Assembly: GCA_013003415.1 (NCBI GenBank)
Contig: JABDJR010000451.1
Location: forward strand, 1 to 8,204
Direction of reading: 5' to 3'
DNA: 8,204 bases
DNA from: Candidatus Eiseniibacteriota bacterium
GTDB taxonomy: Bacteria; Eisenbacteria; RBG-16-71-46; JABDJR01
Position 1 is the first letter of the stretch. Every line of letters starts with the position of its first letter. A program made the position numbers and the translations under genes. Of this stretch, positions 1-5,913 are shown one piece after another. The notes beneath the pieces were generated by a model. It was not told where the DNA came from, did no database searches, and worked only from the letters and a program-made list of their open reading frames with translations.

Positions 1-1
1 G

Positions 2-811
2 TATCAACAAAAGAAGCCCTGGACCTTAAGCGCGGGCGATCTTGAACTGATCCCCTTGGCAAAACGCCTCACAGGAACCGCCGCCAATGTCCAGATACTT
101 GGCATTGATCTCAAGCACACAAATCTCGACTCGATTGAAGTCCGGCTCGATGGCGATTCGTTGCGGGTTGAAGTTCCCCGCGGCAAACAACTTTGGCTTG
201 AGCATTCCGACAGCTGGAAGCCAATCTCAAAACCCAGGGCACAAGAAAAAGGGCCACGACGTTACGGTGCCTTCAAAGATGTATTTCAAAATAAGGTTCA
301 GTTCGTGGTGGGTACTCAGGGGACGAAACGAGAGAACGCTTGGGCTTTAGCTCGTGCGCGCTATGACGCGGAGTATCTTTGGTACCAGGGTAACGGTTCG
401 ATCGATGTTCTCTTAGATACCATGTTCGACCCCGAAAGTGAGCCGCATCGGAATGTGGTCTTGTACGGTAACGAAGACACGCACGAGGATTGGGATGCCT
501 TATGGAGAGGTTCGTCGGTGGAGGTCCGTTCCGATCAGGTCCGCGTTGGTGACAAAAAGCTCGTGGGATCCGATCTTGCGGTTTTTGCCGTGCGGCCGCG
601 ACCGGGAAGTGCGAAGAGTTTGGTTGGCGTGATCTCCGCCACCGGGATGACGGGGTTCAATCTCATTGAGGGTCGCCCCTATCTTGCCCCCGGGTTTGCC
701 TATCCCGACTTCACCGTATTTCGTGCTAGGGAAGAGTCTCTAGTCGAAGCGGCCGGCTTCTTCAAGAACGACTGGTCTTGGGACAAGCAGAACGTAGCTT
801 GGCGCGAGTAG
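2..811 (+). CDS. Prolyl-oligopeptidase-like serine hydrolase, C-terminal part (5' truncated)
   Basis: The reading frame is open to the left edge, so this is the last 269 residues of a longer gene. The first possible start, TTG at 56, is preceded by in-frame coding codons and is unlikely to be the real start. The segment with GTQGTKRENAWALARARYDAE, then WYQGNGSIDV, then RNVVLYGNEDTHEDW, then AVRPRPGSAKSLVGVISATG and AYPDFTVF resembles, from memory, the C-terminal half of large secreted proteins annotated as prolyl oligopeptidase family or esterase-like peptidases in Planctomycetota and similar bacteria. In those proteins the alpha/beta-hydrolase catalytic domain lies upstream, so the nucleophile cannot be checked here. 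No membrane segment is seen in this part. The likely role is hydrolysis of peptides or esters in the envelope. The gene ends 18 bases before the convergent DUF3052-like gene. The family assignment is moderately secure and the substrate is unknown. Confidence 0.7.
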   Translation, partial: YQQKKPWTLSAGDLELIPLAKRLTGTAANVQILGIDLKHTNLDSIEVRLDGDSLRVEVPRGKQLWLEHSDSWKPISKPRAQEKGPRRYGAFKDVFQNKVQFVVGTQGTKRENAWALARARYDAEYLWYQGNGSIDVLLDTMFDPESEPHRNVVLYGNEDTHEDWDALWRGSSVEVRSDQVRVGDKKLVGSDLAVFAVRPRPGSAKSLVGVISATGMTGFNLIEGRPYLAPGFAYPDFTVFRAREESLVEAAGFFKNDWSWDKQNVAWRE

Positions 812-825
812 TCTACTCAAGCGCC
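801..825. terminator. Stem-loop between convergent genes (possible bidirectional terminator)
   Basis: GGCGC (801-805) and GAGTA (806-810) pair with TACTC (814-818) and GCGCC (821-825). This gives ten base pairs with a GTC loop and a two-base AA bulge. The structure spans the stop codon of the peptidase gene and lies just beyond the stop of the minus-strand DUF3052-like gene. Neither side has a T-tract, so it is not a canonical intrinsic terminator. It could still end or stabilise both converging transcripts. Confidence 0.45.
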
Positions 826-829
826 CTAC

Positions 830-1285
830 CTATCTCTTAGTTCGTTTCTTTCCCTCAGCGCTCAAGGCCATTTTCGGGTTTCGCTTTAAGGTTTTGATGT
901 GCTCGACTCGACGAAAACGAAGGGCCGACCAGTCTTCGTCAATCGCCACCATCCGCACGCCTTCAAAACCAGCTTTGCCTATCGATTCCCAGCCACGATC
1001 CCGATCGAAATCGCACTCGTATTTCTTGGAGCTTTTCTTAGGGTAAGCAAACCACACCACCGGATCTTCGCCCTTGGTTCCCTTAAGGTTCTTAGCCGCC
1101 TTCTCGATTTGTTTCTGTGTGGTGACGAAGCAAATGGTAAAGCTCACCTTGCTCGCCGCGGTAAATCGTGATCGCACGGACACGTTTTTGAGCTGCTTGA
1201 GTTCTTTCTCAAAGGATTCTGGCGCATTCACAATATGAATGGGTGACTGCCCTTTCAAGTTCAACTTTTTCCAAAGTCCGGTCAT
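830..1285 (-). CDS. DUF3052-like small cytosolic protein
   Basis: A complete 151-residue protein without signal peptide or membrane segment. It starts with a short basic stretch, LWKKLNLK, followed by a HIVNAPESFEKEL segment. The middle carries VVWFAYPKKSSKKY (about 85-98). The C-terminal part has the strongest motif, VAIDEDWSALRFRR (about 113-126), then a basic tail ending KKRTKR. The order 'KKL..., NAPxxF, W-hydrophobic-PK, D-x-DWSxLRF' matches my recollection of DUF3052-type proteins, which have no established biochemical function. The match is by pattern and could be to a sister family. The ATG start is supported by a strong AGGGGAGA ribosome site six bases upstream. The gene follows the barrel-protein gene by only 19 bases on the same strand and is probably co-transcribed with it. 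The basic tail could bind nucleic acid, but that is a guess. Confidence 0.75.
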   Translation of the reverse strand: MTGLWKKLNLKGQSPIHIVNAPESFEKELKQLKNVSVRSRFTAASKVSFTICFVTTQKQIEKAAKNLKGTKGEDPVVWFAYPKKSSKKYECDFDRDRGWESIGKAGFEGVRMVAIDEDWSALRFRRVEHIKTLKRNPKMALSAEGKKRTKR

Positions 1286-1291
1286 AGCAGG

Positions 1292-1299
1292 TCTCCCCT
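1292..1299 (-). promoter_or_regulatory. Ribosome binding site of the DUF3052-like gene
   Basis: On the minus strand the bases read AGGGGAGA, six bases before the ATG at 1285. The core GGGGAGAC recurs before the TTG start of the kinase gene, so this is probably the usual Shine-Dalgarno form in this genome. It sits in the 19-base gap after the barrel gene and supports translation of this gene from a shared transcript. Confidence 0.7.
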
Positions 1300-1304
1300 A
1301 GATT

Positions 1305-1949
1305 TTAGAAACGAACTCCGAGGCCAAACAAGAAATGAAAGGCGACATTCGTGAACCGGGCACTCCCGCCATTCACTGGAACATGGACCGGGGCCACGGT
1401 GGAACGCCCCTCCCCCACGAGCGAAAAGCGCTCCGAGAGTTCGAAATCGGTCCCTGCCCCGAGCAAGAGTGCAGGCCCAATGACTCGGTAGCCCGTGCCG
1501 AGAATACCCCGAGATTGGTCGTAAGACCTGCCTCGAACCGTACTCTCCGGATGGCCAAAGACAGGGCCCGCTCCAACCCGGAGATCGATCATCTTCACTT
1601 GTTTGGTGTATTGAAGCGTGACGATGTTGAAGCCGTGGGTCACGGAGAAAAAATCAATGGGTTCGGGAGGGTGCTCTAAGAATAACTTGTGGTGGTTGAA
1701 CTCAAGCCGCCAGGGCGAGTCGGCGAGCCCGATGCGAATCGCATAATAGATAGGGCTTACAAAGGGTTCGGATCGGAAGGAAGCCGTGAACTCAAGATCG
1801 GGCTGCCCCCTCTCTTTTAGGGTGAGCGGGGTTCCGGCGTTCTGCACCGCCCCCCCAAGTAGCTCCAGCTGCACCCGCGATCCGGCGGTTGCATCGCTGA
1901 CGAAGAAAACGGCACCGATTAAGAGTGCTAGCAGGAAACAATGCTTCAT
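1305..1949 (-). CDS. Outer-membrane beta-barrel protein of unknown function
   Basis: I place the start at the ATG at 1949 (214 residues) and not at 2030. From there the protein begins with a classic signal peptide: MKHCF, a hydrophobic core LLALLIGAVFFV, and a probable cleavage after DATA (residue 22). The longer start would overlap the divergent gene and bury the signal. The mature part is rich in alternating, aromatic-flanked strands (FVSPIYYAIRIGL, WRLEFNHHKLFLE, FNIVTLQYT, MIDLRVGAGPVFG, ALLLGAGTDFEL, FSLVGEGRS, AFHFLFGLGVRF). It ends in Phe, as BAM-assembled barrels usually do. The size suits a barrel of about 8-10 strands. Conserved-looking polar residues are H86-H87-K88, H105-G106, H133-x-E135, E180 and H205. 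I recall similar uncharacterised barrel proteins but no assigned role. It could be structural, a lipid-modifying enzyme or a channel. It heads a likely operon with the DUF3052-like gene. Confidence 0.75.
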   Translation of the reverse strand: MKHCFLLALLIGAVFFVSDATAGSRVQLELLGGAVQNAGTPLTLKERGQPDLEFTASFRSEPFVSPIYYAIRIGLADSPWRLEFNHHKLFLEHPPEPIDFFSVTHGFNIVTLQYTKQVKMIDLRVGAGPVFGHPESTVRGRSYDQSRGILGTGYRVIGPALLLGAGTDFELSERFSLVGEGRSTVAPVHVPVNGGSARFTNVAFHFLFGLGVRF

Positions 1950-1957
1950 AGGGGTTA

Positions 1958-1988
1958 AGATTACCACTCCAGTCGTAGCACGGTTCAA
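1958..1988 (-). promoter_or_regulatory. Candidate promoter of the barrel-protein operon
   Basis: On the minus strand TTGAAC (1983-1988) lies 19 bases upstream of TAATCT (1958-1963). The latter is preceded by TGG (1964-1966), giving an extended -10 form, TGGTAATCT. The -10 ends only eight bases before the ATG at 1949 and no Shine-Dalgarno sequence is present. If the promoter is real, the transcript would be leaderless or nearly so. The spacing is long, and the consensus of the host sigma factor is assumed. Confidence 0.3.
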
Positions 1989-2011
1989 ATTCTCCTGCTC
2001 GAGAGACGCCA

Positions 2012-2932
2012 TTGAAGCCTGTACCAACACGCCCTCCTCATACGGTTCGCGATACCGACGCCGCCGACTCCCTGGAGTTGTTCGTGATTACGGCAGTGGC
2101 TTCCATTCTCGCGGTGCGCGGCTATCTGCATCTCGCCGTGTATCCACAGGTTGCCGCGGGAACCCTCCACATTGCTCACATGCTCTGGGGCGGGCTTTTC
2201 ATGCTGGTCGCGATTGTCATGTTGATCACCTTCTGGAATCCACGCATCAGGCGGGGTGCGACCATGCTTGCCGGGATTGGATGGGGCACCTTCATTGACG
2301 AATTGGGAAAGTTCATCACGAAAGATAACGACTACTTTTTCCAGCCGACTTTCGCCCTCATCTATGTTTCTTTTGTCATTCTCCTCATCATCTTTCGTGC
2401 CCTCGCTCGACCCGAATCCTTTAGTCCCGAAGAAATCGAGGTGAACGAACAGCTGCGAGATCATCTCAGCACCGCAGACAAGGCGACCTCCATTACCGGA
2501 CGCGCAGGGAACTTCGTTCTGCGGCGACGAGCGCAAGTGAGAAGCGTCTATGAATATTTCTCAGCCAAGCCTTGGTTCGATGAACTCCTGATCGGGATTT
2601 TCGTCTCGGTTGCCCTATTGAATCTCATCAAGGTAGGTTGGTACTGGTGGACCGAACGCACCCTCGTATCCGACATTTCTCCTTTTGAACTTGCCATTGC
2701 CATTGCCAGTGGTGGGTTGGTGTGGCTGGGCATCCTCAACCTTCGTCGGTCTCGCCTTGCGGCCATGCGTTGGTTCCAGCGCTCCTCCGTAGTGACCCTC
2801 CTCCTGGCCACACCCTTGCAGTTCTATCACCATCAACTCGGTGCATTGGTAGGATTCTCAGGCACCCTGAGTCTCTACATCGTCTTACGCTATGCCATCC
2901 GCAACGAAGAAAAGACACAGTTAAAACTCTAG
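2012..2932 (+). CDS. Polytopic inner-membrane protein with FIDELGKF motif, unknown function
   Basis: A 306-residue protein with about eight hydrophobic segments, near residues 22-39, 50-75, 83-97, 112-130, 189-208, 224-242, 258-275 and 277-293. A polar, charged loop of about 55 residues (132-187) splits it into two halves. The N-terminal half carries the striking motifs TLHIAHMLWGG (51-61; H53, H56) and GWGTFIDELGKF followed by TKDNDYFFQP (90-112). Acidic residues D96 and E97 and K100 lie in or beside a hydrophobic segment. I recall this motif from uncharacterised membrane proteins in several phyla, but I know no function. TTG at 2012 is the first possible start after the in-frame stop at 1949-1951. 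No strong ribosome site is visible, only a weak GAGAGA. The kinase gene begins 46 bases after the stop on the same strand, so the two are probably co-transcribed. The histidines and acidic residues could form a metal or proton site, which is inference. Confidence 0.75.
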   Translation: MKPVPTRPPHTVRDTDAADSLELFVITAVASILAVRGYLHLAVYPQVAAGTLHIAHMLWGGLFMLVAIVMLITFWNPRIRRGATMLAGIGWGTFIDELGKFITKDNDYFFQPTFALIYVSFVILLIIFRALARPESFSPEEIEVNEQLRDHLSTADKATSITGRAGNFVLRRRAQVRSVYEYFSAKPWFDELLIGIFVSVALLNLIKVGWYWWTERTLVSDISPFELAIAIASGGLVWLGILNLRRSRLAAMRWFQRSSVVTLLLATPLQFYHHQLGALVGFSGTLSLYIVLRYAIRNEEKTQLKL

Positions 2933-2966
2933 GCTGGTTTGGGTTACACTTCATGCACACTTTTAC

Positions 2967-2972
2967 GGGGAG
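2967..2972 (+). promoter_or_regulatory. Ribosome binding site deciding the kinase start
   Basis: GGGGAG lies six bases before TTG at 2979. It extends to GGGGAGAC, the same octamer found before the DUF3052-like gene. No ATG or GTG occurs in frame between the previous stop and this point, so the site supports the TTG start. From there the protein begins shortly before the kinase glycine-rich loop, as usual in this family. Confidence 0.7.
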
Positions 2973-2978
2973 ACAGAG

Positions 2979-5867
2979 TTGATCGGCACAACGCTAGCGA
3001 ACTACAAAATATTGTCCAAACTGGGTGAGGGTGGCATGGGCACCGTTTACCTTGCTGAGGATCAACGGTTAGGGCGTCAAGTCGCCCTGAAAGTAGTTCC
3101 GCCCGAAACCTCAAACGACCCCGAGCGCCTGGCCCGCTTCGAACGGGAAGCGCGCGTCGTGGCAGGACTGAATCACCCCAATATTGTTGTGCTCCATTCT
3201 GTGGAAACGGTTGAAGGCACCACGTTCATTACCATGGAGTACGTCGACGGCAAGCCTCTTACCGCTCACTTGCGGCCGGAAGGGCTGGCTTTGAGTCAGG
3301 TCCTTACCATCGCCACGCCCCTGGCCGATGCCATTGCCAGCGCCCATAAGCAGGGTGTCACCCACCGCGACCTCAAACCCGACAACATCATGATCAACGA
3401 CGAAGGGCGCGTGAAGGTTTTGGACTTTGGCTTAGCCAAACTCGTAGAGGCTGACCAGGGTGGTGATTTTGACGTCACCATGGACGCAGGGAACCTAGCC
3501 ACCAGCGAAGGTATGGTTCTGGGCACACCTGCGTATATGTCCCCGGAACAGGCCGAAGGCAAACCGGTCGATCACCGCACCGACATCTTTGCTCTGGGTA
3601 TCATTCTTTATCAAATGGTGACGGGGAAGCGCCCCTTCGAAGGCGACACCCGCATGTCTACGCTTACGGCCGTAATCCGGGATGATCCCCAACCGGTGAC
3701 GGAGCTTGTAGGCGGCTTGCCTACTCATTTAGGACGCGTGATTCAACGTTGCTTGGCCAAAGATCCCGACCGCCGTTATCAAACCGCTCTTGATATTCGT
3801 AACGAACTGGAGACCATCAGCGACGAACTGACTTCCGGTGCGTCCACCCCACACCAAGGGGTTAGCCAAGCGCCAGGAGCCATGCCGACGCCAACGTCGT
3901 ACCCACATAGCCAACCCACGCCAACCCCGTCGGCCATGCAGAGCGCTCCGGGGCTGAACGCTCCCGGTGAGGCCACTCCCTACCCCACGCCCTCCGGACA
4001 GTACGCGCACCCATCTTCGCAATTCCCTGCACCGTCTTCGGGAAGGCCAGCTTGGCTGATGCCCGTGCTGGGAATGGTTGGCGTCGTCGTTATCGCGGCC
4101 GCCATCTTCTTCGGATTGCAAAAGGGAGAGTCCGGCTCCGTAGATCGCGCAGCCACCGAGGCTACGCCCGTATCCGCTACGACCAACTCCGTAACAGGAG
4201 ATATCGCTTCTACAGACGCCGCAAAGTCCGTGGTTGTCTTTCCTTTCGAAAACTTGGGCGCGCCCGACGACACCTACTTTGCCGCCGGCATCACCGACGA
4301 AATCATGTCGCAGCTTTCCGCGGTGAAAGGCATCAATGTCACTTCGCGAACAAGCGCCACCCAGTACGATCGCAGTGGAAAAACCGCCTCCGACATTCAG
4401 GGCGACTTGGGTGTGGAGTACATTTTGGAAGGAACCGTACGGTGGGAGAAATCCACGGACGGCCCCAACCGAGTGCGCATTGCCCCCGCCCTCGTTCGAA
4501 CGTCCGATGACACGCAAGTCTGGTCCGACCGCTACGAACGACCCATGGAAGACATTTTTGGGATTCAAAGCGAAATCGCGTCCAGAGTGGTTCAAGAGCT
4601 AGGGCTCACCTTATTAGAACCGGCGCGACTCTCCATGACCACGCGGCCCACCGACAATCTCGACGCCTACCACGCATACCTTCGCGCCAACGAATTGCTG
4701 GGCTCGGCCGACTTCAGTCGTCAAAAGACGGAAATTGCGATCCAGGTTCTTAATCGTGCGGTTGAACTCGACCCCGACTTTACTTTGGCCCATGTATCCC
4801 TCGCCAAGGCCCACTCCTCCTTTTGTCATTGGAATTGGGATCGTTCCCCGGAACGCCTCGCCTTGGCCAAGGTCTCCCTGGATCGAGTGCAGGAGCTAGC
4901 GCCGGGTTCCGCTTGGGCGGACATCGCAGAGGGCTACTACTTGTATTGGGGTCAGAAAGATCTTGAGCCCGCTTTGAACGCCCTGGAGCAAGCACGGCTC
5001 AAACTCCCGGGGAATGTCGACATCTTGGAGGTCATTGGCTTTGTTCAAAGGCGGAAGGGTGAATACGAGAAGGCATTGACCACCCTCAAAGAAGCTGCGG
5101 AGCGAGATCCCACCAATCCTGGCCTTCTTTACTCCGTGAGTGAAACCGCGTCCATCATTTATGATTTTGATACGGCTGAAGCCTATGCCGAACGAACTAT
5201 TGCTTTGGCACCAGATGGCCCGCAAGGATACTGGGCTAAGTACCATGCCCTATTCGGTCGCGGAGAGTTTGAGGAAGGCATTCAAACTATCCTCCAAAGG
5301 CCAGACGTGGACACCGACGGCAACTGGAATAGTGGTACGGCGGGGGCCTACTATTGGGCCGGAGACCTCGAAAAAGCGCTTGAGTACGCCGAAAAAGGGC
5401 CCGAGATGGTGCTTCGCCAGTTCCGAGTGGACTCTCGATCACTCAACCTCGCAAATATATACACCGAGCTAGGAAACCAGGCGGAAGCCCGAACCCACTT
5501 TCTTAAGGCACTCACCTTGCTCGAAGCAGAAATCGAGAAAACTCCCAACGACTCCAACCTGATGAGTGCTCTGGGCATTGTCCACGCCCGACTGGGAAAC
5601 CGGGAGCAGGCTCTTCAATTTGCCAAGGATGCTCTCACGGCCTACCCCGCATCCCATGACATGTACATCAGAGCGAGCCGCCAATTCGATCTTGTCCGAA
5701 CTCACATGTTCCTTGGGAACATCGACGAAGCTTTAGAAACCCTGATCGACCTTCACCACAAAAAGGGCTTCGCCTTTGTATGCAAGCCGGTCTTGAGAAA
5801 ATCCCCGATCTTCGACCCTCTCCGCAATCATCCGGACTTCAAGAAACTTCTAAACGATCCCACTTAG
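2979..5867 (+). CDS. Membrane-anchored Ser/Thr protein kinase with TolB-like domain and TPR repeats
   Basis: A complete 962-residue Hanks-type kinase. The cytosolic catalytic domain (about 9-280) has every key element: glycine loop GEGGMG (16-21), lysine K38 in VALK, helix-C glutamate E57, catalytic loop HRDLKPDN (129-136, base D131), metal-binding DFG (149-151) and SPEQ (188-191, the APE equivalent). It should therefore be active. A Pro/Thr/Ser-rich linker (285-357) leads to one transmembrane helix (about 360-380). Beyond it, presumably in the periplasm, come a TolB N-terminal-like domain (about 418-540; VVVFPFENLG, YFAAGITDEI, YILEGTVR, VWSDRYERP) and TPR-like helical repeats (about 565-940). 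The C-terminal motif FDPLRNHPDFKKLL is typical of this kinase/TPR class. The likely role is sensing an envelope or protein-assembly signal and phosphorylating cytosolic proteins. The ligand and targets are unknown. The kinase probably shares a transcript with the preceding membrane protein. Confidence 0.93.
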   Translation: MIGTTLANYKILSKLGEGGMGTVYLAEDQRLGRQVALKVVPPETSNDPERLARFEREARVVAGLNHPNIVVLHSVETVEGTTFITMEYVDGKPLTAHLRPEGLALSQVLTIATPLADAIASAHKQGVTHRDLKPDNIMINDEGRVKVLDFGLAKLVEADQGGDFDVTMDAGNLATSEGMVLGTPAYMSPEQAEGKPVDHRTDIFALGIILYQMVTGKRPFEGDTRMSTLTAVIRDDPQPVTELVGGLPTHLGRVIQRCLAKDPDRRYQTALDIRNELETISDELTSGASTPHQGVSQAPGAMPTPTSYPHSQPTPTPSAMQSAPGLNAPGEATPYPTPSGQYAHPSSQFPAPSSGRPAWLMPVLGMVGVVVIAAAIFFGLQKGESGSVDRAATEATPVSATTNSVTGDIASTDAAKSVVVFPFENLGAPDDTYFAAGITDEIMSQLSAVKGINVTSRTSATQYDRSGKTASDIQGDLGVEYILEGTVRWEKSTDGPNRVRIAPALVRTSDDTQVWSDRYERPMEDIFGIQSEIASRVVQELGLTLLEPARLSMTTRPTDNLDAYHAYLRANELLGSADFSRQKTEIAIQVLNRAVELDPDFTLAHVSLAKAHSSFCHWNWDRSPERLALAKVSLDRVQELAPGSAWADIAEGYYLYWGQKDLEPALNALEQARLKLPGNVDILEVIGFVQRRKGEYEKALTTLKEAAERDPTNPGLLYSVSETASIIYDFDTAEAYAERTIALAPDGPQGYWAKYHALFGRGEFEEGIQTILQRPDVDTDGNWNSGTAGAYYWAGDLEKALEYAEKGPEMVLRQFRVDSRSLNLANIYTELGNQAEARTHFLKALTLLEAEIEKTPNDSNLMSALGIVHARLGNREQALQFAKDALTAYPASHDMYIRASRQFDLVRTHMFLGNIDEALETLIDLHHKKGFAFVCKPVLRKSPIFDPLRNHPDFKKLLNDPT

Positions 5868-5883
5868 TCCCCAAGCTTCGATC

Positions 5884-5913
5884 CCCGCCTTAGCAATCTG
5901 AGCTAGATTCGGG
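5884..5913. terminator. Weak hairpin between the kinase and exporter genes
   Basis: The converging kinase and exporter genes are separated by 35 bases. AATCT (5895-5899) can pair with AGATT (5905-5909) around GAGCT, and CCCG (5884-5887) can pair with CGGG (5910-5913) outside a seven-base one-sided bulge. The hairpin overlaps the last codons of the exporter gene. No T-tract follows on either strand. It is the only termination candidate in this gap, and a weak one. Confidence 0.2.

Noticed and set aside
1950..2030. Upstream start at 2030 for the barrel gene
   Set aside because: It would add 27 residues before a well-formed signal peptide and run into the divergent coding region. The ATG at 1949 gives a normal secreted protein.
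1786..2298. A 170-codon plus-strand open frame bridging the barrel gene and the membrane-protein gene
   Set aside because: It overlaps the signal peptide of one gene and the first membrane segments of another. Its composition is Ser/Arg/Cys-rich without motifs, and no ribosome site supports it.
1985..2536. A 183-codon minus-strand open frame opposite the membrane-protein gene
   Set aside because: The opposite strand encodes a coherent polytopic membrane protein. The minus-strand product is charged, lacks domains and also covers the divergent promoter region.
2933..2978. A separate promoter for the kinase, around TACACT at 2945-2950
   Set aside because: No credible -35 lies at proper spacing upstream and the gap is only 46 bases, so I did not call it.
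3831..4049. Pro/Thr-rich stretch of the kinase considered as a DNA tandem repeat
   Set aside because: The protein is compositionally biased, but I find no regular repeat unit at the DNA level. It is an ordinary flexible juxtamembrane linker.
3729..4595. A 288-codon open frame on the minus strand inside the kinase gene
   Set aside because: It lies wholly opposite the linker, transmembrane and TolB-like region of an unmistakable kinase. Its product is low-complexity Gly/Arg-rich text with no recognisable domain, which points to an antisense shadow of a Pro/Thr-rich stretch.
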